DNA of 12,731 bases from Akkermansiaceae bacterium UBA985. GTDB lineage: Bacteria > Verrucomicrobiota > Verrucomicrobiia > Verrucomicrobiales > Akkermansiaceae. The position numbers were made by a program, and so were the translations under genes. Numbering within the stretch: the stretch's first letter is position 1; the number at the start of each line of letters is the position of its first letter. Positions 1 through 6,224 of the stretch are shown piece after piece. The notes beneath the pieces were generated by a model, which was not told the origin of the DNA, made no database searches, and saw only the letters and a program-made list of their open reading frames with translations. The DNA lies in the NCBI GenBank assembly GCA_002292185.1, contig DBBL01000043.1:1-12731 (forward strand). Reading direction: 5' to 3'.

Positions 1-450
1 ACAGCCACTCGATATCACTTGCCATGGGCCACGAATACCCAGCTCAATACTGACTACCGATGCCAGCTCTCCGTGCATGGAGTTACTCGCGGCCATCAGC
101 TTAAAGGGACGCCTTGCAGGCCATTCCGAAACCCAGCCTGCGGCGTTGCCACGGCTACTGCCAACTATGACGGCAGTATGCGCCAAATCTTCCGAACTTA
201 GGCCCGCATCAGCCACTGCCTGCTTGGCTACATGAAGAGAGAGCATCGATGCCGGCGCCCACTTACGGGACAGCATTATTTCTCTCTTCTCGATCCATGC
301 AGCATTGGCACCTGCAAATGGAGAATCCTTACCCAGCAGATCGGCAAGCGGGCGCAAGGCATGCTCTCCAGCGGCCATTTTTTCCCGATGAGCTTGCACG
401 CCGTCTCCCAGACCACTGGTCAGGCCGATACCAGTAATCGCTATATTCAT
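1..450 (-). CDS. Beta-ketoacyl-ACP synthase (KAS I/II, FabF-like), N-terminal part, cut by window edge
   Basis: The first 150 codons of a thiolase-fold condensing enzyme that would join an acyl chain to malonyl-ACP. The protein opens with MNIAITGIGLTSGLG, the usual first strand and loop of FabF-type synthases. VIVGSSRGN (residues 94-102) matches the FabF 'VGSG.GG' segment, and GPWQVISSGC (141-150) aligns with the FabF active-site stretch GP.....TAC, so Cys150, the last codon in the window, is the predicted nucleophile. The two catalytic histidines would lie outside. Start ATG is at 448-450; no Shine-Dalgarno sequence is visible. The cysteine sits about 13 residues earlier than in E. coli FabF, and the middle is divergent, so this may be a specialised synthase rather than the housekeeping FabF. 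It lies 67 bases downstream of bioB on the same strand, which suggests but does not prove a link to pimeloyl-chain synthesis. Family is confident; substrate is unknown. Confidence 0.85.
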   Translation of the reverse strand, partial: MNIAITGIGLTSGLGDGVQAHREKMAAGEHALRPLADLLGKDSPFAGANAAWIEKREIMLSRKWAPASMLSLHVAKQAVADAGLSSEDLAHTAVIVGSSRGNAAGWVSEWPARRPFKLMAASNSMHGELASVVSIELGIRGPWQVISSGC

Positions 451-461
451 GACTTTACAAA

Positions 462-512
462 AAGGTCGTTAAAGATCCTATCAGATCATGATGCTAATCC
501 GCACACGACCTT
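462..512 (-). terminator. Possible weak terminator or attenuator hairpin between bioB and the ketoacyl synthase gene
   Basis: Read on the minus strand, AAGGTCGT (505-512) is followed 35 bases later by its exact complement ACGACCTT (462-469), then three more T residues, giving five in a row. It begins just after the bioB stop codon and ends 11 bases before the next start. The 8-bp stem and short T tract resemble an intrinsic terminator, but the 35-base loop is long, so it could equally be a partial attenuator or chance. Confidence 0.25.
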
Positions 513-517
513 GATCC

Positions 518-1513
518 TTACTTGCAGCAAGGAGAGAGTTCCTTGTCACACTCTTGGCCAGGAGCATCCATCTCAGGATTTGGTTTGAGTGGGTTAATGC
601 CAAGTTTCTCAATAAGCTTCAGGTCCTTCTTGATAGCTGGGTTCACCGTAGTGAGCAGCTTTTCACCATAAAAGATCGAGTTTGATCCAGCGTAGAAACA
701 CATCGTCTGACCCTCCTCGGACATATTGCTACGGCCTGCGGAGAGCCTTACCTTCGCTTTAGGACAGGCGATGCGTGTCACGGCAATCATGCGCACCACA
801 TCAAAAATATCCACAGAGCTGGATTCCGCCAGAGGCGTGCCAGGCATTGGCATGAGAGAGTTGATCGGCACACTTTCAGGCTGTGGGTTGAACTCAGAAA
901 TCACCTCCAGCATTTTCAAACGATCATCTGAAGTCTCTCCAAGTCCAAGAATACCACCACAGCAAACACTCATGCCAGCATCCTGCACGTTGCGAATGGT
1001 GTTCAAGCGGTCATCATAGGTATGGCTGGTAACAATCTTTGGGTAATGTTCACGCGAGGTGTCTAGGTTGTGATTGTATGCTGTGACTCCAGCTTCCTTG
1101 AGCTGCTTGGCCTCTTCCGCACCAAGCTCACCGAGTGTGGTGCAGACTTCCATGCCTAGGCCAGCTACGTTGCGCACAATCTCAAGCACGTCATCGAATT
1201 GCTTAGTCCCTTTACGCACACCCTTCCATGCAGCGCCCATGCAGAAACGGGTCGATCCATTATCACGAGCAGCAGTAGCACTCTCCATGACAGCATCCAA
1301 ATCCATCAGCGGCTCACGCTCGACATCTGTCTTGTAACGCGAGGATTGTGAGCAATAAGAACAATCTTCTGAACAACCACCCGTTTTAATAGAGAGCAAG
1401 GTGCAGAGCTGAATTTCCTTTTCAGGCCAGTTCGCGACATGCACTTCATGAGCCTTGTGAATCAGTTCAAAAAACGGAAGTTCGTAGATTTCTTTGAGTT
1501 GTTCGAATTTCAT
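518..1513 (-). CDS. bioB: Biotin synthase BioB
   Basis: Radical-SAM enzyme that inserts sulfur into dethiobiotin to give biotin, the last step of the pathway, in the cytoplasm. The 331-residue length is normal. The [4Fe-4S] SAM cluster motif CSEDCSYC gives Cys47, Cys51 and Cys54. The ligands of the sacrificial [2Fe-2S] cluster are all present by alignment to E. coli: Cys91 in TRFCMGA, Cys124 in EVCTTLG, Cys184 in SVCCGGI, and Arg256 in VRLSAGR. The C-terminus has a short tail with further cysteines (ECDKELSPCCK), which is not part of the conserved core. Start ATG at 1511-1513 fits the family N-terminus; no Shine-Dalgarno sequence is seen. No other bio gene lies upstream; a ketoacyl synthase follows 67 bases downstream. 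No BirA-type or BioR-type operator is apparent upstream. Confidence 0.97.
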   Translation of the reverse strand: MKFEQLKEIYELPFFELIHKAHEVHVANWPEKEIQLCTLLSIKTGGCSEDCSYCSQSSRYKTDVEREPLMDLDAVMESATAARDNGSTRFCMGAAWKGVRKGTKQFDDVLEIVRNVAGLGMEVCTTLGELGAEEAKQLKEAGVTAYNHNLDTSREHYPKIVTSHTYDDRLNTIRNVQDAGMSVCCGGILGLGETSDDRLKMLEVISEFNPQPESVPINSLMPMPGTPLAESSSVDIFDVVRMIAVTRIACPKAKVRLSAGRSNMSEEGQTMCFYAGSNSIFYGEKLLTTVNPAIKKDLKLIEKLGINPLKPNPEMDAPGQECDKELSPCCK

Positions 1514-1531
1514 AGATTTGTGGTAATAAAA

Positions 1532-1561
1532 ATTAGATGGAAAGAAAAGGTTTCTTGTCTG
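1532..1561 (-). promoter_or_regulatory. bioB: Candidate sigma70-like promoter for bioB
   Basis: On the minus strand, CAGACA (1556-1561, 4 of 6 to TTGACA) and TCTAAT (1532-1537, 5 of 6 to TATAAT) are 18 bases apart. They lie in the 61-base gap before bioB, with the -10 box 18 bases from the ATG. The match is modest and promoter consensus in this phylum is not well known to me, so this is tentative. Confidence 0.25.
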
Positions 1562-1574
1562 GGAAATGACGTTG

Positions 1575-2303
1575 TTATCGAACCCACTTACCAGATATGG
1601 AGGGCATCTGTCCGAGCCCTACAGGTTCATAGTTGGTTTTACCTCGGGCACCAAGCAGGTTTTGACCAACCGCCCGTTTCCAGTAAGCGCTCATGCTTTC
1701 GCCTGTGTGGCATCCCCAGCTCTGGCATTGAGCATTGCGGGCAAAAATTTCTCGGCGAATACGGGCTAAATCCTTTTCGTGAATCCATGCCTTGCTAGAG
1801 CCCATGATGATGGCGCTATAATCCAGAAGGAAACAATGCTTGTTTGAGTGCCCGAAGAAATCAAAAGTCACCACTGACCCAGATGGGTGCTTGTTGATAG
1901 CATTGATGGCCCCATTGCCGCTATTGACCCAGACCAACTTCACTCCCCGCTTGCTGGCCTGCCCGGCAATCCACTTGGTGTAGGGCTTGCCGTCTTCACT
2001 GCCACGAGCCACATACCCGGGACGATAAACAATCCATGTAATCGCGGCATGCTCACCGTAAGCTCGTCTGATTTCATCGATGCGGATAGTAGATGCTCTG
2101 ATAAAGTTTCCCCACCAACGGTCGTGCTGGTCCTCTTCTACCCTGAGGTCCTCCCACTTGCGAAGTGCCGGACCACCACATAAAATAACGTGACGCTGAG
2201 AAGCCTGAGCATTGCTCCCCGGCAAAGCCGCTGATGCCTGCGGAGCAAGTTCGGAAACCCCCGAACAAACTAAGAATAAAAGGCTCAACCATAGACCACG
2301 CAT
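1575..2303 (-). CDS. Secreted protein of unknown function with caspase-like His/Cys pattern
   Basis: A 242-residue protein with an N-terminal signal peptide: positive start MRG, hydrophobic stretch to about residue 16, and a likely signal peptidase I site after PQASA near residue 25. The mature part looks like an alpha/beta domain with strands at HVILCGG (38-44), AITWIVY (87-93), VKLVWVN (121-127) and VVTFDFFGHS (144-153). The last strand ends in GHS with His152, and about 45 residues later comes AQCQSWGCHTGES with Cys198. A histidine after one strand and a cysteine after the next is the layout of clan CD (caspase/gingipain-type) cysteine peptidases, so a peptidase or a related inactive fold is a reasonable guess. 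I do not recognise a named family, and the activity is inference. It lies between cstA (88 bases upstream) and bioB (61 bases downstream) on the same strand, with no obvious functional tie to either. Confidence 0.8.
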   Translation of the reverse strand: MRGLWLSLLFLVCSGVSELAPQASAALPGSNAQASQRHVILCGGPALRKWEDLRVEEDQHDRWWGNFIRASTIRIDEIRRAYGEHAAITWIVYRPGYVARGSEDGKPYTKWIAGQASKRGVKLVWVNSGNGAINAINKHPSGSVVTFDFFGHSNKHCFLLDYSAIIMGSSKAWIHEKDLARIRREIFARNAQCQSWGCHTGESMSAYWKRAVGQNLLGARGKTNYEPVGLGQMPSISGKWVR

Positions 2304-2391
2304 CAGAGTTGGACGCTAATCAGCTGCCTTTATGATGTCTAGGCTAAAGTCCTCATGGAATGGGCTATCCGCAGCACTTGGGCGCAGCAAT

Positions 2392-4242
2392 CTACCTTGC
2401 CCTTTTTCTCCATCCAACGACCGCCTCAAGGATCATCCAGGCTTCGAGGATGAGGGCGGCTGAACCAATACCGACTAATAACCACCTCTCCTGCTCGATC
2501 CAGCTCTCAGTGGAGCCAATGGCCTGCCAAAAAATTTGGTATGTCATCGCCCAAGCCGGCAACACCAGCATGAAAAACGCTGGGAAAACGATGAACCATA
2601 CCGCCATACGCTGACGATACATCCAGAAAATGATGACCAGGAATGCCAATCCTCCGAGCAGCTGGTTGATTGCCCCAAATAGCGGCCATAAAATCAAACC
2701 GCCCGTCCCCGGAGCTTTGCCCTCAGCAGCAGGCAAGGAAGCCATCCACCAGGCAACAGCAACCGCAAAAATAGTAGCCCCGTGTTTATTGACCAACCAG
2801 GTCAAGGGATTTGCAGTGGTGCGAATCACTGCCGGGGAGTCTGATGCTTCACCCGTAGACTCCTCCGTCTTTGGCCTAACCAGGCATGCCGCCAATTCTT
2901 GAACCACATAACGCTGGAGCCTGCATGCCGTATCAAGTGTGGTCGCCGCAAAAGAGGCGACAAAGACACCCATCAAAGCCGTGGCAAATACAGCGGAAAT
3001 ACCAAGAGCCTTAAGGAAATTCGCAGCGCCATCGACAAAGGCACCGACCTTCGCCCCGAGGCCACTCATCGTTGCCCAACCCTCATAACGGGCATTCCAG
3101 GCATCAGCACCAAGCAGGGTTCCGCCAGAGCCATCAGCTACACCAAGTCCCAGACCAGCGACACACGCAAGAATGACCAGCACCGCCAAAAACCCCTCGG
3201 TCAGCATTGAACCATAACCTACAAAACAAGCATCTGTCTCAGAGCGTAATTGCTTAGACGAGGTGCCGGAGGACACCAAGCAGTGAAAACCAGAAACAGC
3301 ACCGCAGGCTATCGTGATGAAAAGAAAGGGGAAAATTAGAGGCAGGTCTTTCAGCTTGATCGAGGTTTCAACCATCGGAGCCGCAATTTCAAGCGCCGGC
3401 CGCACACCATCGACAGGTGCCCCATGAAAGAGACCTGCAAACACCAGCCCAACAACAATTAAGCCCAAGGTGCTAAGTAACTGCAGTGAGTTGATATAAT
3501 CACGCGGTTGCAACAAGGCCCAAACCGGCAGCACTGAGGCAACATAGGAATAGACCAGAAGCACACTGACCCACTGCATCATCGACCAGCTTTTGAGATA
3601 CTCGTTGATTTGGCCCAACCACCCCACATCGCCAAAAACCACAGAGAGATACATCAGCGCGAGAGAGATCACCGATGCCAGCATGATATTACCACCTTTT
3701 CGATGGATGAAGAGACCGATAAAAACAGCGAGTGGTATTTGAATCAGACAAGGCGTGATGGACTGAGGATAGGCCTTGAAAACCGAGGCAATCACCAAAC
3801 CAAAAATAGCCAACACAATCGTCAGCGCCATGAACAGGATCAGCAAAAACAATATACGCACCCGTGGGGAAATCACGCGGCCGGCAATGTCACCCACCGT
3901 TTGCCCCTTGTTGCGCATTGATACCACCAAGGCGCCAAAATCATGAACGGCCCCAACAAATACCGAACCCACCAAAACCCAAAGCAACGCGGGTAACCAG
4001 CCCCATATTACCGCTAGCGCCGGCCCGACAATAGGCCCTGTGCCCGCAATCGACGTGAAATGATGGCCAAAGACAATGCCCTTAGAGGTGGGCACATAAT
4101 CATTGCCGTCCTCAAGCTCTATGGAGGGCACCACCGTCTCCGCACTGAGCCTGAAAATCTTACGCCCTAGCCACTTGCCGTATGTGTGGTAGGCTAGCAA
4201 ATAGAGAACTAAGGATCCCAATGCGATAATCAATGTCATCAT
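2392..4242 (-). CDS. cstA: CstA-family carbon starvation protein (peptide/pyruvate transporter)
   Basis: An integral inner-membrane transporter of the carbon-starvation (CstA/BtsT) family; members in E. coli take up peptides or pyruvate. The 616 residues contain about 15 hydrophobic segments spread over the whole length. Family signatures are present in order: FGHHFTSIAGTGPIVGP near residues 58-74, AVHDFGAL near 97-104, SGFHCLVSSGTSSKQL near 320-335, FAATTLDTACRLQRYV near 430-445, and WPLFGAINQLLGGLA near 522-536. E. coli CstA and BtsT are about 700 residues, so this is one of the shorter forms, but both ends look intact. Two adjacent ATG codons (MMT) could each start; no Shine-Dalgarno sequence decides between them. 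No YbdD-like small partner gene is adjacent. The gene follows the methyltransferase gene by 116 bases on the same strand, so it probably has its own promoter. The substrate here is not known. Confidence 0.95.
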   Translation of the reverse strand: MMTLIIALGSLVLYLLAYHTYGKWLGRKIFRLSAETVVPSIELEDGNDYVPTSKGIVFGHHFTSIAGTGPIVGPALAVIWGWLPALLWVLVGSVFVGAVHDFGALVVSMRNKGQTVGDIAGRVISPRVRILFLLILFMALTIVLAIFGLVIASVFKAYPQSITPCLIQIPLAVFIGLFIHRKGGNIMLASVISLALMYLSVVFGDVGWLGQINEYLKSWSMMQWVSVLLVYSYVASVLPVWALLQPRDYINSLQLLSTLGLIVVGLVFAGLFHGAPVDGVRPALEIAAPMVETSIKLKDLPLIFPFLFITIACGAVSGFHCLVSSGTSSKQLRSETDACFVGYGSMLTEGFLAVLVILACVAGLGLGVADGSGGTLLGADAWNARYEGWATMSGLGAKVGAFVDGAANFLKALGISAVFATALMGVFVASFAATTLDTACRLQRYVVQELAACLVRPKTEESTGEASDSPAVIRTTANPLTWLVNKHGATIFAVAVAWWMASLPAAEGKAPGTGGLILWPLFGAINQLLGGLAFLVIIFWMYRQRMAVWFIVFPAFFMLVLPAWAMTYQIFWQAIGSTESWIEQERWLLVGIGSAALILEAWMILEAVVGWRKRAR

Positions 4243-4358
4243 GGCAACAAATCATTAAGCTTCTGGCTCACTGCTTACAACTTCAAATTTACTGCCGCCC
4301 GTCCACCATGCCGGGCAATATCGCCACTTTTTCTTTTGGCGTATTGATTCTTCAGGGC
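4243..4358 (-). other. Gap between rlmI-like gene and cstA with two short inverted repeats
   Basis: Read on the minus strand, the gap holds CGCCA...TGGCG (4322-4341, 10-base purine-rich loop) and GCCCG...CGGGC (10-base loop) in succession. Neither is followed by a T run, so neither is a convincing intrinsic terminator. They may be leader structures of the cstA transcript or chance. No clear promoter boxes are seen. Confidence 0.2.
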
Positions 4359-5531
4359 TTACCTGGAAGGCATCACCTGCAGTACAAAACCCTTCAAGTA
4401 TTCCGTCTCTGGAATCGCGGGAATCACTGGATGGTCAAGCCGCTGACCATGACTAGCCAACATTCTCAATGTTCTCTTGGCGTCCACTGAAGCGGTAACA
4501 ATATTATCCAAAAACATCTGCCGTGACGCATGGTGCGAACAACAGTAAGTCGCGAGGATACCATCACGGTCGAGCAGCTTGATTCCCCTCAAATGAATTT
4601 CCTTATAGCCGCGCATTGCGTTGTTAAGGCTCTTCTTGTTTTTGGTAAACGAGGGAGGATCAAGAATCACCAGATCATACTCGTCTTCACAGTGCTTAAG
4701 AAAATCAAAGGCATTGTGCTGAACCGTATTGATCTCAACACCATTGAGTTCAGCATTGCGCTGAGCCGCCTCAATCGCTGGACCAGATGAATCTACTGCG
4801 GTCACACTAGCAGCCCCCGCCTTGGCACAGGCCAAAGCAAAACCTCCCTGGTTGCAAAAACAATCCAGCACACGCTTACCTTTTGCCAGCTTCGCAATCT
4901 CACGGTGCGCATCCAACTGGTCAAGATACAGGCCTGTCTTTTGACCATCTAACAAATCAATCTCAAACTTCACGCCACCTTCTACCGTGGGCGCATTGAC
5001 TACAAAAACTCCGGGGTTATCGCCGTGCATCATAGCCACCTCTTCCTCAAGGCCCTCGGCTGTCAACATCGGTGAATCATTACGTAGAACAATCGACTCG
5101 GGGTTAAGCAGCTCCTTCAAGGTCTCAACAATGATCTCACGATTCAAATACATCGCCAGAGTCAGCGTCTGCAAAACAAGGTGATCACCATAACAGTCAA
5201 CGATCACTCCCGGCAGTCCATCCGACTCACTCCACACCAATCTCGCCAGCTTAATATCAATACCCGCATTCTTGCGCAGCTCGATTGCCTGTCCGATCCG
5301 GCGTTGGAAAAAATCGCTGTCCAGCTTCTGTTTCCTGCGGGAAATTCTGCGCGCCACAATCTGTGAATCTGGATTATAAATCGCCGTGCCCAATGGCCGA
5401 TCACGATAGTCCTTGAGAGAAATAACATCCCCCGCTTTTGGATCTCCAAATAACTTGCGAATCTCCGATGCGTAGACCCAATCGTGGCCGTGAAAAATAC
5501 GGGCTCGTGGTTTGATAACTATTCCTGACAT
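4359..5531 (-). CDS. rlmI: RlmI-like 23S rRNA 5-methylcytosine methyltransferase
   Basis: A cytoplasmic class I SAM-dependent methyltransferase of the RlmI family; in E. coli RlmI makes m5C1962 of 23S rRNA. The 390 residues match the family length (396 in E. coli). The N-terminal 75 or so residues (IVIKPRARIFHGHDWVY) form the PUA RNA-binding domain. GQKTGLYLDQ (196-205) precedes the Rossmann fold; motif I is LDCFCNQGGF (222-231), the acidic loop AVDSSG ends strand 2 (245-250), and motif IV is DPPSF (291-295). YCCSHH (329-334) covers the cysteine-bearing segment, and the C-terminal DHPVIP...EYLKGF (366-382) closely resembles the E. coli enzyme. I start the gene at the ATG at 5529-5531, where family similarity begins. 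The frame stays open for another 248 codons upstream, but that part is antisense to the AP2 gene and polA and resembles nothing. The exact target base is inferred. Confidence 0.93.
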   Translation of the reverse strand: MSGIVIKPRARIFHGHDWVYASEIRKLFGDPKAGDVISLKDYRDRPLGTAIYNPDSQIVARRISRRKQKLDSDFFQRRIGQAIELRKNAGIDIKLARLVWSESDGLPGVIVDCYGDHLVLQTLTLAMYLNREIIVETLKELLNPESIVLRNDSPMLTAEGLEEEVAMMHGDNPGVFVVNAPTVEGGVKFEIDLLDGQKTGLYLDQLDAHREIAKLAKGKRVLDCFCNQGGFALACAKAGAASVTAVDSSGPAIEAAQRNAELNGVEINTVQHNAFDFLKHCEDEYDLVILDPPSFTKNKKSLNNAMRGYKEIHLRGIKLLDRDGILATYCCSHHASRQMFLDNIVTASVDAKRTLRMLASHGQRLDHPVIPAIPETEYLKGFVLQVMPSR

Positions 5532-5566
5532 GGCTAGGACCGTTGAAGCAGGGAATGACTTCAGAA

Positions 5567-5583
5567 GCAAGCTTCCAGCTTGC
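5567..5583. promoter_or_regulatory. Candidate operator: perfect 7-bp inverted repeat in the divergent rlmI/AP2 gap
   Basis: GCAAGCT-TCC-AGCTTGC is a perfect 7-bp inverted repeat with a 3-base spacer. It is central in the 93-base gap between the divergent methyltransferase and AP2 genes, 36 bases upstream of the methyltransferase start and 41 bases upstream of the AP2 ATG at 5625. It could bind a dimeric or tandem-domain regulator, possibly the AP2 protein itself, or form a hairpin in the 5' leader of either transcript. No binding evidence exists in the sequence. Confidence 0.3.
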
Positions 5584-5624
5584 GCACTGATGAATACAGT
5601 GGCATGGTTTCGCGTATCATCTTT

Positions 5625-6074
5625 ATGGCGAACCCCAGACAACAAGACCCGAGACAACAAGACCCCTACTATGCCATCACCCGCATTGATCTGCCTAGTG
5701 CCGGCACGCACGGCTTCCAGGTCAGATTGCAGCGTAGAGGCATCAAGTATGGTAAATTCTTTGCCGATCGGGTTCACGGAAAGCCTGACTTCGCCCTCAG
5801 CGCTGCCCGAGATTGGCGCGACGCCCTTCTCGAAAACATAGCTGATCGCGCCCGCGTCTGTGAACGCTCTCAACGCAATAGCTCGGGAGTAGTCGGGGTA
5901 TCCAAAATCACGGTGATCGCTAGCAATGGCAATTCGTATTACTTTTGGCAGGCCACCTGGTCCCCCGCCCCAGGCCAACGCCGCTGCGTCAAATTCTCCA
6001 TCAGGCGCTATGGAGATCATCAGGCTTTTCAACTTGCCGTTGAGGCAAGGACTACCGGTATTAGTTCCACCTAG
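5625..6074 (+). CDS. Small double AP2-domain DNA-binding protein
   Basis: A 149-residue basic protein built almost wholly from two AP2/ERF-type domains, the three-strand-plus-helix DNA-binding fold known from plant regulators and from bacterial and phage homing endonucleases. Domain 1 is about residues 16-70 (GFQVRLQRRG, KFFAD, then helix ALSAARDWRDALL). Domain 2 is about 85-144 (SSGVVGVSK, YFWQATWSP, VKFSIRRYG, then helix QAFQLAVEAR). No HNH or other nuclease domain is present, so a transcription regulator or nucleoid-type role is more likely than homing; this is inference. The ATG at 5625 gives MANPRQQDPRQQDP; the frame is also open to an ATG at 5604 and a TTG at 5580, and no Shine-Dalgarno sequence decides. 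I prefer 5625 because the TTG lies inside an inverted repeat. The gene is divergent from the rlmI-like gene and 150 bases upstream of polA on the same strand. Domain identity is confident by motif reading only. Confidence 0.85.
   Translation: MANPRQQDPRQQDPYYAITRIDLPSAGTHGFQVRLQRRGIKYGKFFADRVHGKPDFALSAARDWRDALLENIADRARVCERSQRNSSGVVGVSKITVIASNGNSYYFWQATWSPAPGQRRCVKFSIRRYGDHQAFQLAVEARTTGISST
5637..5666 (+). repeat. 15-bp tandem duplication near the AP2 gene start
   Basis: Two adjacent 15-base units beginning AGACAACAAGACCC (5637-5651 and 5652-5666) differ only in the last base. In frame they encode RQQDP twice (residues 5-9 and 10-14), in the flexible N-terminal tail before the first AP2 domain. 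The pattern suggests a recent slippage or duplication event. Confidence 0.8.
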
Positions 6075-6083
6075 GGTTCCAAG

Positions 6084-6111
6084 TTGCTCCGAGAGCTGCA
6101 CCCAGTATACA
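6084..6111 (+). promoter_or_regulatory. polA: Candidate promoter for polA
   Basis: TTGCTC (6084-6089) and TATACA (6106-6111) are separated by 16 bases, each matching the sigma70-type consensus at 4 of 6 positions. They lie in the 150-base gap after the AP2 gene, with the -10 box 113 bases before the polA ATG. The rest of the gap shows only a short palindrome-like ATGCG-C-CGCAT and no strong terminator. The match is modest. Confidence 0.25.
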
Positions 6112-6224
6112 TGGCGATGATGCCTGGGACATGCGCCGCATGAGCTCCCAACATTGTATATCAAGCTGAGCTGTTCACCTTTATCCTTCCAAGTTGGCGG
6201 AGAAGCATTCACTCTCAGCTCGTA

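Noticed and set aside
232..588. 118-codon plus-strand frame across the ketoacyl synthase and the end of bioB.
   Set aside because: Antisense to two well-supported genes and without domain features.
1514..1574. Search for a BirA operator or BioR box upstream of bioB.
   Set aside because: No TTGTAACC/GGTTACAA pair or TTAT..ATAA-type palindrome is present in the gap.
1439..1798. 119-codon plus-strand frame spanning the bioB start and the end of the secreted protein gene.
   Set aside because: Antisense shadow; no ribosome site or recognisable domain.
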